Below are positions 1-10,072 of a stretch of 64,000 bases of DNA, piece by piece. A program made the translations under genes and the position numbers. This stretch comes from Herbaspirillum autotrophicum (GTDB taxonomy: Bacteria; Pseudomonadota; Gammaproteobacteria; Burkholderiales; Burkholderiaceae_D), in assembly GCF_001189915.1 (NCBI RefSeq), contig NZ_LFLS01000002.1, forward strand, positions 186,001 to 250,000, given 5' to 3'. Below the pieces are notes generated by a model, which made no database searches, was not told the DNA's origin, and saw only the letters and a list, made by a program, of their open reading frames with translations. Position 1 is the stretch's first letter. Every line of letters starts with the position of its first letter.

Positions 1-2
1 AC

Positions 3-2684
3 CTGCAGCGGCAAATTCCGGAAGCCAGCGAGATGCTACTGGCGCTGCATACCGGCAATGCCATGTGCCATGCCCGCCGCCCCGATGTCAACGGCAGCCT
101 GACGCGCACCGTGCTGACGCTGAGCGCGGTCGCCGACAATGGCAGCCTGCTCGCCAGCAGCGCTTGCTTTGCCGCACTCGGGCAACCCAACTGGCTGGTG
201 CCGTTAGCTTCTGCCGACGCCATGGCGCCACGCCACTATCTGATGCAGTGGCCTGGCTGGTGCAATCGTGTCGCGCTCAGTGCCCATCCGCTGGCCGGAC
301 GCGAGGCCGAGCTGCAAGAGTTGTGTCAACGCTGGCAGGATGTCCAGCGCGGCAAGCCGGTATTGGTGCAGATTGGCGGTGCCGCCGGTATCGGCAAAAG
401 CCACTTGATGCGAGCCTTTCTGGATCAAACCGGCGCGGCCCGGATATTGCAGGCGCAGTGCGATCCGTTCGCCATCGACTCGCCGCTGCAACCGGTGCTG
501 GAGATGTTTGAAGCCGCCGCCAAGGCCGCCGACGGCAACCCGGTGCGACTCGCGTTGCAACGTCATGTACCGTTGCCGTCTGGCGCGGCCACCTGGCTGC
601 ATGCGGCCTTGCCGGGCAATACCACACCACAGGTCAGACCGGTCACGATGGAAGCGCTGGAACAAGTCATCGCCGGCTTGAGCAAGGCCACCGCGGAACT
701 GGCGCAAGCGCAGCCGCTGATCATCGTGATGGAAGATGTGCATTGGGCCGATCCGTCGACGCTGGCATTTTTGAACCGTCTCGCCGAGCCAGGTCGTGAA
801 GCTTCGGCGGCGGCGCTGCTGGTGCTGGCCAGCAGCCGGGCGCAGAGCGCGATATGGGACGCCGGCGCCAGCCGCATCGGGCTGATGCCGCTCGATGCAG
901 ACGCCGGTCACATGCTGCTGCATGCCCTCAGTCCCGAACTCGACAGCGCCGCTGCGGCGCAATTGCTGGAGGCCGGCGGCGGTCATCCCTTGTTCTTGTC
1001 GGAACTGGCGCGGCATGCCGATGACAATGGCAAAGGCTTGCCCTCGACCATCCGCGAATTGGTGCAAATCCGCCTCGATGAACTGGGCCCGGCACGCAAG
1101 ACCGCTTGTCTGGCGGCGGTGATCGGTATCGGTTTCAAGCGCAGTTGGCTGGAAGCGGTGGCGCTGGCGCAAGGCACCGATGCGACGCAACTGGAAGCCT
1201 TGCTGCAAACCGATTTGCTGCAACAAGAAGGCGGCAACCTGAAATTTTCCCATGCCTTGTTGCGGGACGCCGTGATCACCCTGTTGCCGGCGCGTCAGTT
1301 CCGCGAACTGGCCCGCACGGTAGCGCAAACACTGACGACGCAATTCGCGGCCGGTTTCGAGCATGAACCGGAGCGCGCGGCGCACTGGTTCACCGAAGCC
1401 GAGGATTGGCCGGCAGCCATGTTGTGGCGCCGCAAGGCTGCCAGTCTGGCGATGCGCTACTTCGCCTATCCCGAAGCGCTGCGCCATTTGCAAGCCGGGC
1501 TGGCGCTGCTGCCGCAGATCGCACTGCAAACGCAGCGCGACGCCTGGGAACGTGAGTGGCGTGACGTCTGTCATGAAGCCATCGTCATGGTGCACGGTTT
1601 GTATAGCAGCGAAGTGGCCCATCATTACCAGCGCAAGAGCTTGCTGGCCGAACTGCATGGCCAGGCCGCGACCGATATCGATACCATGCGCGGCATGCTG
1701 GTGGAAGCCGAAAACAAACGCGGGCAGCGCGCCGTGCTGCAACTGTTGCGACGCCTGCTGCAACAACCGCAAGTGCGACTGGGGGATGGCGGCGTGCTGA
1801 TCCGGCTGCAGGAAATTCGCATCAATGCCTTGATGCTCAGCGGTGCGGTGCGCCAGGCCAGCGACTTGTGCGGGCAGCAATTGCGCCTGAGCTGGCCGCC
1901 GCAATCGGCCAAGCCGGCGCACGACCCGATGCTGGCGATGGCGGCGCGCGATATCTATCTGGCGTGGCTGCGGGGCGACTGGGAACAGCATCCCGAGCGC
2001 CAGAGTCAGGTGCTGGAGGCGGCGCGCCAGTCGCCACAACCCGGCACCCGGGTGTTCGCGCTCGGCTTCGTCATCATGGCCGGACTGGGCGCGCGCCTGC
2101 CGCAGCAAATCGCGCCGCTGATCGCCGAATTTCAAGTGGTCGTCGACAAGATGGGGCTGGCCATCTTCAAGACCATCGGCGACGGCTTCGATGCCTGCCG
2201 GCGCGTGCTGTCCGGTGAGCACAGCGGCACCGCAGCCATGCTCGGCGTGATCGATGATGCCGCCACCCATCTGGTGTTCTACCGGCCGTTTTTCCTGCTG
2301 TATCTGGCGTTGTCCTTATGCGAACAAGGCGACCACGACGAAGCGCTGGCAGCACTCGACATGGGTGAAGCCAGCATGCGCTCGCATGGCAGCCTGATCT
2401 GCCGCGCCGAGTATCTGATCCTGCGCGCGCGGCTGACCGCCGGACAGCCGCAGCAAGCAGCGCAGTTGCTGCAAAAGGCCTATCGCATCGCCCTGCGGCA
2501 AGGGGCCCAGGCACTGGCCTTGCGCGCACTGCTGGCGCTGGCCCGGCTGCGTCCGCAGGATGTTGATATCAGAAACCGTCTGGCGGCGCTGTTGGCACAT
2601 CTGCCTGCGGCGCCGCACTTGCCGGAGTTGCAGGCAGCACAGTTGCTGCTCGCCGCAGACCCCGCATGTGAGCAGGCTGGCTGA
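3..2684 (+). CDS. AAA/STAND-type ATPase signalling protein, C-terminal part (5' truncated by window edge)
   Basis: The reading frame is open to the left edge of the window, so the ATG at 33 is internal. Counting from it, a Walker A motif GGAAGIGKS lies at about residues 115-123 and a Walker B-like stretch LIIVMEDVHWAD at about 229-240. The remaining roughly 500 residues are Ala/Leu-rich helical sequence of the TPR-like kind found at the C-terminus of large ATPase regulators. The extreme N-terminal visible part (LALHTGNAM, then ASSACFAALG) recalls the end of a class III nucleotide cyclase homology domain, which is often fused to this ATPase module. The missing N-terminus makes that an inference. 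Cytoplasmic regulatory protein; ligand and output unknown. Confidence 0.75.
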   Translation: MQRQIPEASEMLLALHTGNAMCHARRPDVNGSLTRTVLTLSAVADNGSLLASSACFAALGQPNWLVPLASADAMAPRHYLMQWPGWCNRVALSAHPLAGREAELQELCQRWQDVQRGKPVLVQIGGAAGIGKSHLMRAFLDQTGAARILQAQCDPFAIDSPLQPVLEMFEAAAKAADGNPVRLALQRHVPLPSGAATWLHAALPGNTTPQVRPVTMEALEQVIAGLSKATAELAQAQPLIIVMEDVHWADPSTLAFLNRLAEPGREASAAALLVLASSRAQSAIWDAGASRIGLMPLDADAGHMLLHALSPELDSAAAAQLLEAGGGHPLFLSELARHADDNGKGLPSTIRELVQIRLDELGPARKTACLAAVIGIGFKRSWLEAVALAQGTDATQLEALLQTDLLQQEGGNLKFSHALLRDAVITLLPARQFRELARTVAQTLTTQFAAGFEHEPERAAHWFTEAEDWPAAMLWRRKAASLAMRYFAYPEALRHLQAGLALLPQIALQTQRDAWEREWRDVCHEAIVMVHGLYSSEVAHHYQRKSLLAELHGQAATDIDTMRGMLVEAENKRGQRAVLQLLRRLLQQPQVRLGDGGVLIRLQEIRINALMLSGAVRQASDLCGQQLRLSWPPQSAKPAHDPMLAMAARDIYLAWLRGDWEQHPERQSQVLEAARQSPQPGTRVFALGFVIMAGLGARLPQQIAPLIAEFQVVVDKMGLAIFKTIGDGFDACRRVLSGEHSGTAAMLGVIDDAATHLVFYRPFFLLYLALSLCEQGDHDEALAALDMGEASMRSHGSLICRAEYLILRARLTAGQPQQAAQLLQKAYRIALRQGAQALALRALLALARLRPQDVDIRNRLAALLAHLPAAPHLPELQAAQLLLAADPACEQAG

Positions 2685-2894
2685 GGCATGGCCGGGGTCA
2701 TGCCGGTGCCATCAGCAATGCGCCGACATGAACCTGATGGCATTGCCCGATCGCTCCGGCACCGGTGCCGTACCGTACAGATCAAGCTTGAAAATAGTGG
2801 CGGGCGATGCCTGCCGCCAATCCCGCAAACGGACGATGCCGGCGCGCGGTCACCCAACTACCATGTGAAAATCGAATCGGCAAGGACACTTCAC

Positions 2895-3361
2895 ATGGAT
2901 GCCAGCACGCGCGGCAAATTCTTCCTGACGCAGCAATTGTTGCCCGGCCTGATCAACGGCGCGATTGCCTGGGCCATTCATGCGGGCGACAGCGTCATCG
3001 GTTTGTGGGACCGGGGTGCTTACGCCAATGATCTGCTGGCCACCGGTTTTCTGTTGCCGGCAATTACCTGGTTCATCTTGCGGCCACTGCTACCCGCGGC
3101 AGTGCCTTTCCGCTGGCCGGACTGGCGCGGCCCTGGCTGGACCGCTGGATGCCGTCGTCGCTGTGGGGCGGCGCCTTGACGATCGGATTGGCCGGCTTGC
3201 TGTTTGGCAGCGTGGCGGTGCTGGTGATGCAGATGCTCGGCGCGCCGCCGTTCGGCGGTCAGGCCTATGCCATGTTCAAGGGCGTGTATGGCGCACTGGT
3301 CACCCTCGCCTTGCAACCTGTCATGGTGTTTGCCGCGCTGCGTCACCGGATCCCGGTTTAA
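2895..3361 (+). pseudogene. small membrane protein split by a frameshift
   Basis: An ATG at 2895 has an AAGGAC ribosome site 7 bases upstream and opens a frame with a hydrophobic segment (NDLLATGFLLPAITWFIL). The frame turns into Arg/Gly/Pro-rich nonsense after about 3095 and stops at 3179. The -1 frame continues smoothly as PLAGLARPWLDRW, then a strongly hydrophobic segment (LTIGLAGLLFGSVAVLVM), and ends at 3361. Adding one base to the CCC run at 3093-3095 joins the two into one protein of about 155 residues with several membrane segments. I do not recognise the family. It may be a real decayed gene or a sequencing error in a C run. Confidence 0.6.
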
Positions 3362-3607
3362 GAGCACCAATGCGCTGCACTGCCGGTCTCGGCGCCAGCG
3401 CAGGCCTGTCTGAAATTATCCGCATAAAGATATGCCGATTACTTATGTCGATATGTCGCGGCCGTTCCAGATTTTTATTCCATCCTCCCCGATAATTCCC
3501 TCCATCTTCAGTTCTGCCGCATTTGTCTTGCGGCGTCGCTGATATCAAGAAATGCGCTGCTGTCATTCGTGCCGGTGGTTAAACAAATTCGCATGGGGGA
3601 ACACCAA

Positions 3608-6037
3608 TTGAAGATCGCCATCCATACCGGACCGGCCAGACTGCGCACAGGCGCCCTGCCCGTCTGGCGTCTGAGTCTGATACTGGCAGCCATCGCCGCT
3701 GCCTGTCCGGCATCCACGCTGGCCGCCGATATCGTCGATACCGCCGATGCCGGCGCTGAGGCCAGCGTCGCCGCCCGGAATCCGGATGCCGCCGGGATTG
3801 CGCCGACCACCTTGCAAACGGTCACGGTCAGCGCCCGCCGGCGCGAGGAAGATCCGCAACAGGTACCGGTGCCGATCACCGTCATCAATGGCGAGACACT
3901 GGACAGTCAGCGCGTCTACAAATTGCAGGATTTGCAACAGTTACTGCCCGGCACTACCGTCTCGCTGGCACAACCGCGCCAGGCCAGCATCAGCGTGCGC
4001 GGTATCGGCGCCAACTCCGGCAACAGCGATGGGATCGACGGCAGCGTCGGCGTGTATCTGGACAATGTCTATCTGGGTCGCACCAGCATGGCGGTGACCG
4101 ATCTGCTGGAAATTGATCAGGTCGAATTGCTGCGCGGTCCGCAAGGTACCCTGTTCGGCAAGAACACTACCGCCGGCGTGCTCAACATCAATACCCGGCA
4201 ACCCTCGTTCGAGCGCGAGCACAGCGTCGAAGCCTCGGCCGGATCGAATGGTTACTATCAGACCAAGGCCACCTTGTCCGGTCCGATCAGCGATACCTGG
4301 GCCGGCCGGCTGAGCGTGTCGCAAACGCATCAGGACGGCAACGTCGACAATCTCGCCACCGGCGATAAACTCAACGGCGGCACGCGCCGCGGCATCCGCG
4401 GACAGTTGCTGTACAAGCCGGATGCGCGTTTCAGCCTGCGCCTGACCGGCGACTACAGCGAAGAAAATTCCAGCAACGGCGTGCCGGTGCTGTACAGCGC
4501 CGGACCGACCATCAATGGCGTAAATAAATACCTGGCGATCAGCCAGCAACTGGGTAACCGCCCGGTCACCGATCCCGGTCTGTATCAGGTCAATTTCAAC
4601 GCTTACCAGCATGTCAGCGTGCGTCAGGGCGGCACCTCGGCAGAAGCCAACTGGAAGCTCGACAGCGGCTTCAAGCTGACCTCGATCACGGCCTGGCGGT
4701 TTTGGGACTTCAAACCGGATAATGGCGTATTCACGCCGACCGTCACCAATTACGGCACCCAGGTCAACGACAGTCAGTTCTCGCAAGAAATCCGGCTGGC
4801 CTCGCCCACCGGCGGCGCATTCGATTATGTGACCGGCGCTTACTATTTCAATCAGCGCCTGTCCAACCAGACCTTCCTCAACTACGGTCCCAAGGCTGAC
4901 CTCGGCATCACCGGCACCAATTTCGGGGTGTTGAACAACGTCAGGTCGAATTCTCCCGGCCAGGTGGACAGCGATAGTTATGCGCTGTTCGGACAGGGAA
5001 CCTGGCACGTCAACCAGCGCTTCGATGTCACCGCCGGCGTGCGCGGCACCTATGAAGAAAAACGCGGTTGGGTGCGACGCGACACACCCCAGAACAGCAA
5101 TCCCGGCACTGCGCCGTTCTGGACTGCGTTCGGGCTCAGCCCTTACGATTCGGGCGACCTGAAGATCAGCAATTTCAGTCCGTCGGCCTTGTTCAATCTG
5201 GCCTACAAGATCGATGAAAATGTGCTCGGCTATGCCTCGCTGTCGCATGGCGAGAAATCCGGCGGCCTGAGCATCGTCGGCGTTTCCAACGCCCCGACGC
5301 TCGGCAGCAATTCCTTGTTGATCGCGCCGGAACGGGCCAACGCGGCGGAACTGGGAGTGAAGAGCTCGCTGTTCGACAAGCGCCTGCAAGTCAATGCCAA
5401 CCTGTTCTGGACCGGCATCAACAATTATCAGGCCACGACCTTCCTGCCGGCGCTCAACGGTATCAGTCTGCCGACGCTGATCAACGTCGGCAAGGTACGC
5501 AGCCGCGGCGCCGAACTGGAATTGCAAGCCCGTCCGCTCAAAAGCTTGACGCTGGTATTCAATACCGCGTTCACGGATGCCACCTATCTTTCTTATGACA
5601 AAGCGCCATGCCCGGCGGAAGTCGCCAACATCGCCGGTGCGCCCGCCAGTTGCAACCTGAGCGGCGCACGCGTGGCCGGGGTGCCGCGCTGGATCGCCAA
5701 TCTGTCGGCGCAATACCGGCATCAGGTGAGCGACAACGTCGACCATTATGTGACCGGCAGTTATGCCTGGCGCTCGGCGACACGCGGCGCGCCAGACAAT
5801 TCGATCTATTCGGAAATCCCGGCATACGGCCTGGTCAATGTCGCCACCGGATGGCATATCTATCAGGGCGACAACAAGTCGTGGGAGCTGTCGCTGTGGG
5901 CCCGCAACCTGTTCGACAAGCGCTATTACCTGTCGGTATATTCAGCCGGTGCCGGGACCCAGGCCAGCGGACTGTATTACAACGCCGCGGTGGGCGACTC
6001 GCGTCTCGTCGGCGCCACCGCGCGCTATAACTTCTGA
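3608..6037 (+). CDS. TonB-dependent outer-membrane receptor
   Basis: An outer-membrane active-transport receptor. The N-terminus has a basic region and a hydrophobic core ([19 protein letters not shown]) typical of a signal peptide. It is followed by the plug domain (about residues 60-180) with the family motif [19 protein letters not shown], then a long beta-barrel ending in aromatic Y-N-F as expected for BAM-dependent insertion. I place the start at TTG 3608 because GGGGGA lies 7 bases upstream; in-frame ATG 3593 and GTG 3569 have no such site. The stop is 13 bases before an ssuD-like gene, so the receptor probably imports an organosulfur compound, although iron-chelate receptors of the same family exist. 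Confidence 0.9.
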   Translation: MKIAIHTGPARLRTGALPVWRLSLILAAIAAACPASTLAADIVDTADAGAEASVAARNPDAAGIAPTTLQTVTVSARRREEDPQQVPVPITVINGETLDSQRVYKLQDLQQLLPGTTVSLAQPRQASISVRGIGANSGNSDGIDGSVGVYLDNVYLGRTSMAVTDLLEIDQVELLRGPQGTLFGKNTTAGVLNINTRQPSFEREHSVEASAGSNGYYQTKATLSGPISDTWAGRLSVSQTHQDGNVDNLATGDKLNGGTRRGIRGQLLYKPDARFSLRLTGDYSEENSSNGVPVLYSAGPTINGVNKYLAISQQLGNRPVTDPGLYQVNFNAYQHVSVRQGGTSAEANWKLDSGFKLTSITAWRFWDFKPDNGVFTPTVTNYGTQVNDSQFSQEIRLASPTGGAFDYVTGAYYFNQRLSNQTFLNYGPKADLGITGTNFGVLNNVRSNSPGQVDSDSYALFGQGTWHVNQRFDVTAGVRGTYEEKRGWVRRDTPQNSNPGTAPFWTAFGLSPYDSGDLKISNFSPSALFNLAYKIDENVLGYASLSHGEKSGGLSIVGVSNAPTLGSNSLLIAPERANAAELGVKSSLFDKRLQVNANLFWTGINNYQATTFLPALNGISLPTLINVGKVRSRGAELELQARPLKSLTLVFNTAFTDATYLSYDKAPCPAEVANIAGAPASCNLSGARVAGVPRWIANLSAQYRHQVSDNVDHYVTGSYAWRSATRGAPDNSIYSEIPAYGLVNVATGWHIYQGDNKSWELSLWARNLFDKRYYLSVYSAGAGTQASGLYYNAAVGDSRLVGATARYNF

Positions 6038-6050
6038 ACGGGCGGCAGAC

Positions 6051-7115
6051 ATGAGCATTTTCTGGTTTTTGCCGACCCATGGCGACGGGCACGATCTGGC
6101 CGGTGCCGGCGGTGCCCGTCCGGCCAGTTTTTCCTACATGAAGGAGATCGCCCGGAGCGTCGACCGTCTCGGCTATTACGGGGTCTTGATTCCTACCGGC
6201 CGATTTTGTGAAGACTCTTGGGTAGTGGCGTCGACGCTGGTGTCGCACACCGAGAAGTTGCGCTATCTGATTGCGATCCGGCCCGGGGTCATTTCACCGA
6301 CTTTTGCGGCGCGCATGACCGCCACGCTGGATCGCTATTCCGAGGGGCGGCTGCTGATCAATTTCGTCACCGGCGCCGATCCCGACGAGGCGCATGGCGA
6401 CGGTGTCTTTCTTGATCATGATCAGCGTTATGAAGTCACCGATGAGTTTTTGCATATCTGGAAAAACACGCTCAGCGGCGCCAGCGTCAGCCATCAAGGC
6501 AAGCATTTGCATGTGGAAAACGCCAGGCTGATTTATCCGCCATTGCAGCAGCCGCATCCACCGGTATATTTTGGCGGCTCTTCGCTGGCGGCGCAGGAGA
6601 TTGCCGCCGATCACGTCGATGTCTATCTGACCTGGGGCGAGCCGCCCGCCGCGGTTCGCGAAAAGATCAGCCAGGTCCGCGAAAAGGCGGCGCGCAAGGG
6701 ACGTACGCTGCGTTTCGGCATCCGTCTGCACGCCATCGTGCGGGATACCAACGACCAAGCCTGGGCCGATGCCAATGCCCTGATTGCCCATCTGTCGGAC
6801 GACACCATTGCCACCATGCAGCGCGCGTTTGCGCGGCTGGATTCGGTCGGACAACAACGGATGACCGCATTGCACGGAGGCAAGCGCGACCGGCTGGAAG
6901 TCTCGCCCAATCTGTGGGCTGGTATCGGTCTGGTCAGAAACGGCGCCGGCACGGCATTGGTGGGCGATCCGCACACGGTGGCCGCGCGCATCCATGAATA
7001 TGCCGACCTCGGCATCGACAGCTTCATCTTTTCCGGTTATCCGCATCTGGAAGAAGCCGAACGTTTCGCCAGACTGGTGTTCCCGTTGCTGCGCCCGCAT
7101 CTGCTGCAACCCTGA
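6051..7115 (+). CDS. ssuD: SsuD-like FMNH2-dependent alkanesulfonate monooxygenase
   Basis: A luciferase-like flavin monooxygenase that releases sulfite from alkanesulfonates using reduced flavin from a partner reductase, for sulfur scavenging in the cytoplasm. The protein follows E. coli SsuD closely: [11 protein letters not shown] at the start, [51 protein letters not shown] and [16 protein letters not shown]. At 354 residues it lacks most of the C-terminal tail of the 381-residue E. coli enzyme. The gene follows the TonB receptor by 13 bases and precedes an alpha/beta hydrolase by 52. No flavin reductase gene (ssuE) is adjacent. Confidence 0.92.
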   Translation: MSIFWFLPTHGDGHDLAGAGGARPASFSYMKEIARSVDRLGYYGVLIPTGRFCEDSWVVASTLVSHTEKLRYLIAIRPGVISPTFAARMTATLDRYSEGRLLINFVTGADPDEAHGDGVFLDHDQRYEVTDEFLHIWKNTLSGASVSHQGKHLHVENARLIYPPLQQPHPPVYFGGSSLAAQEIAADHVDVYLTWGEPPAAVREKISQVREKAARKGRTLRFGIRLHAIVRDTNDQAWADANALIAHLSDDTIATMQRAFARLDSVGQQRMTALHGGKRDRLEVSPNLWAGIGLVRNGAGTALVGDPHTVAARIHEYADLGIDSFIFSGYPHLEEAERFARLVFPLLRPHLLQP

Positions 7116-7167
7116 TTCTTCACGCCGCCTGTCGTCACCGGACCGGCGCTGCATTTCACTATTGTCA

Positions 7168-8055
7168 ATGAAACCATTTCAACTACGTTCTTTCCCGGCG
7201 TCGTCGCCGGCTGGCCCGCATCAGCTGTTCTGCAAGGATTGGGGCGATGCTGCCAATCCGCGCGTGTTGTTGTGCCTGCATGGATTGGTACGGTGCGCCG
7301 ATGATTTCGATTTTCTGGCGCAGCAATTGCGTCCGCGCTGGCGCATCATCTGCCCCGATCTGGCCGGCCGCGGGCGCTCAGATCGGCTGGCCGATCCGCG
7401 TCATTACCAGGTCAGTCAATATGTCGATGATCTGCGCGGCTTGCTGAACCACTTGCAGTTATCGCGGGTCGCCATCCTCGGCACCTCGCTCGGCGGTATC
7501 GTCGGCATGGCGTTGGCCGCGCTGCCGGAGATTACCGTGGAGCGTCTGATTCTCAACGATGTCAGTCCGCAGTTGCATGCTGTCGGCATGCGCGCACTGG
7601 GCCAGCATCTTGCACAAGCGCTGAAGTTCGCATCGTTCGCAGAAGGTGCGGCCTATGTCAGAAAGATCTCCGGCGGTCTCGGTCCGCACAGCGACACACA
7701 ATGGGACACGCTGGCGCGCAATGCGTTGCGCCAGAATTCCACCGGCAGTTGGGAGTTTCACTACGATCCGGCGCTCTCCGTGCCGTTGCTGGCCAGCACC
7801 GAACAAAGTGCCAGTCAGGGCGAACAGGATTTATGGCGGCTTTACGATGCGCTGGCGGCATCGGCAACGCTGCGCATCTTGCTGTTGCGCGGACAAGAAT
7901 CGGCGTTGCTGAGCAAGGATGTCGCCGCCGCCATGCTGACGCGCGGTCCGCGCACCACACTGATCGAAGTGGCCGGCGTCGGCCATGCGCCCAGTTTGCT
8001 GCATCAAGATCAGGTGGCGCTGGTGCGGGAGTTTCTCGGCACCGCCCTCGCATAG
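7168..8055 (+). CDS. alpha/beta hydrolase
   Basis: A 295-residue single-domain hydrolase. The oxyanion region LCLHGLVRCADDF is followed by the nucleophile elbow GTSLGG (G-x-S-x-G), a late strand ILLLRGQES and a C-terminal catalytic His in GVGHAPSLL. The start at ATG 7168 gives the usual N-terminus of the family; longer readings upstream run through the end of ssuD. It is probably transcribed with the receptor and ssuD and may open an ester or lactone in the sulfonate substrate. The substrate is not deducible. Confidence 0.85.
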   Translation: MKPFQLRSFPASSPAGPHQLFCKDWGDAANPRVLLCLHGLVRCADDFDFLAQQLRPRWRIICPDLAGRGRSDRLADPRHYQVSQYVDDLRGLLNHLQLSRVAILGTSLGGIVGMALAALPEITVERLILNDVSPQLHAVGMRALGQHLAQALKFASFAEGAAYVRKISGGLGPHSDTQWDTLARNALRQNSTGSWEFHYDPALSVPLLASTEQSASQGEQDLWRLYDALAASATLRILLLRGQESALLSKDVAAAMLTRGPRTTLIEVAGVGHAPSLLHQDQVALVREFLGTALA

Positions 8056-8064
8056 TTGAAAAAC

Positions 8065-8085
8065 GCATATGCAATCAGCTTATGC
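8065..8085 (+). promoter_or_regulatory. imperfect inverted repeat upstream of the Crp-family gene
   Basis: GCATATGC at 8065-8072 and GCTTATGC at 8078-8085 form an imperfect inverted repeat in the 91-base gap before the Crp-family gene. A related repeat, GCATA-AAGA-TATGC, lies at 3422-3435 upstream of the TonB receptor. The pair could be binding sites of a shared regulator of this sulfur group. Assignment is inference. Confidence 0.35.
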
Positions 8086-8146
8086 TTATTTTTTTGATAC
8101 GGCGACTATCCCTATACTGGCTCGACCAGTCAGTCGGGAGTAAAGC

Positions 8147-8929
8147 ATGGCGCCCATCGTGGCCTTATCAGAACAGCAGAACAGCAAGGCATTGCACAGC
8201 GATGCCGCAGAAACTGTGCGCGGCGCGCAGGTGCATCAGAGAGCGTGGCCGCTGCTTATCGCGCAAGCCTTGCAACTGAATTTTCCGGAGTGGCCGGATG
8301 CCGCCCGCGACGCCTTGCGCCAGGCAGCGCTGGTCAAGACCTGCTTTGATGGCGCAACCATCTATGCCGAGGGCGACCGTGGTGATCATCTGTTGCTGGT
8401 GCTGTCCGGTTCGCTTGAATTATCGATTGGCAATACCGAAGGCAAGCGCGTGATCATGAATTACATTTCACCGACAGAAATCAGCAATTTCATTCCGGTA
8501 CTCGATGGCGGTCTGATCACGCATCACTATCGGGCACATGGCAAAACCGTATTGGCCTGCATTCCGCGACCAGTGTTGTTGCAACAATTGCAGACACAGC
8601 CGCAACTGATGTCCGCCATCATCGCCATGCTGTGCCAGCGCAACCGGCAACTGCAGGACTATGCCAGTTATCTGGCGCTGGCGACCTTTCGCAGCAAGCT
8701 GGCCGCACGCCTGCTCTATCTGGCCGCCAAGTACGGACGCAACACAGCGGCAGGTATCGATATCAACATCAAGCTGTCGCAGGAAAACCTGGCGTCGCTG
8801 CTGGCAACCTCGCGCCAAAGCATCAACCGCGAACTGCGCTGGCTGGTCGAAAAAAACATCGTCGCCATTGAATACAGCAAGGTCACGGTATTTGATTTGC
8901 AGGCGCTGAAACGCCTGAGTGAAGTTTGA
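8147..8929 (+). CDS. Crp/Fnr-family transcription regulator
   Basis: A cyclic-nucleotide-binding-like beta roll spans about residues 55-165 (GDHLLLVLSGSLELSI) and a C-terminal winged helix-turn-helix about 200-250 (SQENLASLLATSRQSINREL). No cysteine cluster for an Fe-S centre is visible, so an FNR-type oxygen sensor is unlikely. It lies between the sulfonate monooxygenase group and an SsuA-like binding protein 54 bases downstream, which suggests control of this locus. The ligand is unknown. Confidence 0.88.
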   Translation: MAPIVALSEQQNSKALHSDAAETVRGAQVHQRAWPLLIAQALQLNFPEWPDAARDALRQAALVKTCFDGATIYAEGDRGDHLLLVLSGSLELSIGNTEGKRVIMNYISPTEISNFIPVLDGGLITHHYRAHGKTVLACIPRPVLLQQLQTQPQLMSAIIAMLCQRNRQLQDYASYLALATFRSKLAARLLYLAAKYGRNTAAGIDINIKLSQENLASLLATSRQSINRELRWLVEKNIVAIEYSKVTVFDLQALKRLSEV

Positions 8930-8983
8930 AGCACCGCACTGCCCTGTCTTTTCATCATTTCCACAGTAACGAGGACCCGCTCC

Positions 8984-9973
8984 ATGAACCGTAACAAATC
9001 CTGGCATTCCCGTTTCACCAGCAGCACTGGCCGCCGCCGTTTTCTGCGTACCGCTCTGGGCGCCGTCGCCGCCACTGCATTGGCACCGCTGACCACGTTC
9101 GCGGCGCAGCGCGAATTGCGCATCGGCCACCAGAAAGGCAGCCTGAGTCTGCTCAAGGCGCGCGGTACGCTGGAAAAGCGTCTGGCGCCACTGGGCGTGA
9201 CGGTCAAGTGGATAGAATTCAGTGCCGGACCGGTGCAGCTGGAAGCGCTCAATGTCGGCTCCATCGACTTTGGCGATGTCGGTGAAGCGCCGCCGATCTT
9301 TTCACAAGCCGCTGGTTCGTCGCTGGTCTATGTCGCCGCCACCGTGCCGCGTCCGGCCAGCGAAGGCGTGCTGGTGCCCAATGGTTCCGCAATCAAGAGC
9401 GTGGCCGATCTGAAAGGGAAAAAGATCGCCTTGAACAAGGGTTCCAATGTGCATTATTTTCTGGTCAAGCTGCTGGAAAAATCCGGCCTGCGCTATACCG
9501 ATGTCACTCCCGTCTGGCTGTCGCCGGCCGATGCGCGTGCCGCGTTTGAAAAAGGGGCGATCGATGCATGGGCCATCTGGGAACCCTACCTGGCGGCTGC
9601 CGAAAGGACCTTGTCGGCGCATATCCTGGCCGATGCCAGCGGCGTGGTCAAAAACCGGGCTTACTATTTTTCTTCAAAGGAATATGCACGGACCAATGCC
9701 GATGTGTTGAAGATCGCCATCGACGAAGTGAATCAGATCGATATCTGGGGCAAGGCCAATCAAAACGATCTGGCGGCCGAATTTTCGGCGCTCATGGGCT
9801 TGCCCAAGCCGATCGTCGATGTCATGGTGAGCCGCTCGGCATTCGGCACCGGCCCCATCACGCCGGCCATTTTGGCGGAACAGCAAATCATTGCCGATAC
9901 CTTCCTCGACCTGAAACTGATTCCTAAAAAAATCGATGTACGCGAAGCGGCACCGCCATGGCTGGCGGTATAA
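8984..9973 (+). CDS. ssuA: SsuA-like ABC transporter substrate-binding protein (aliphatic sulfonate type)
   Basis: A 329-residue periplasmic binding protein of the SsuA/NrtA/TauA family. The N-terminus carries a twin-arginine-like export signal (GRRRFLRTALG, then a hydrophobic run ending ALAPLTTFAA). Family motifs include IGHQKGSLSLLKARGTLEKR, SIDFGDVGEAPPIF, LKGKKIALNKGSNVHYFL and IDAWAIWEPYLAAAE. The start ATG 8984 follows a GAGGA site. No SsuC permease or SsuB ATPase follows: the next genes are a terminator-like hairpin and an oppositely oriented MFS gene. It must borrow a membrane complex encoded elsewhere. Confidence 0.9.
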   Translation: MNRNKSWHSRFTSSTGRRRFLRTALGAVAATALAPLTTFAAQRELRIGHQKGSLSLLKARGTLEKRLAPLGVTVKWIEFSAGPVQLEALNVGSIDFGDVGEAPPIFSQAAGSSLVYVAATVPRPASEGVLVPNGSAIKSVADLKGKKIALNKGSNVHYFLVKLLEKSGLRYTDVTPVWLSPADARAAFEKGAIDAWAIWEPYLAAAERTLSAHILADASGVVKNRAYYFSSKEYARTNADVLKIAIDEVNQIDIWGKANQNDLAAEFSALMGLPKPIVDVMVSRSAFGTGPITPAILAEQQIIADTFLDLKLIPKKIDVREAAPPWLAV

Positions 9974-10026
9974 ACCAATAAACCACCACGGCAATGTGGG
10001 GCGTCAGGCATCAGTGATCCGCTTGC

Positions 10027-10062
10027 GGGCGGCCGCACCGGTTGGTGTGGCCGCCCGTGTTT
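10027..10062. terminator. GC-rich hairpin between convergent genes
   Basis: A 13-base stem (10027-10039 with 10044-10056, one G/T mismatch) closes on a GGTT loop and is followed on the plus strand by GTGTTT. It sits between the convergent ssuA-like and MFS genes and probably ends both transcripts. Confidence 0.6.
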
Positions 10063-10072
10063 CTCGCAACGG

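Noticed and set aside
204..2270. 688-codon frame opposite the AAA ATPase gene
   Set aside because: Antisense shadow with low-complexity Gln/Arg/His composition and no recognisable domain.
3941..5857. 638-codon frame opposite the first TonB receptor
   Set aside because: Antisense to a well-supported receptor gene; composition follows the complementary codons.
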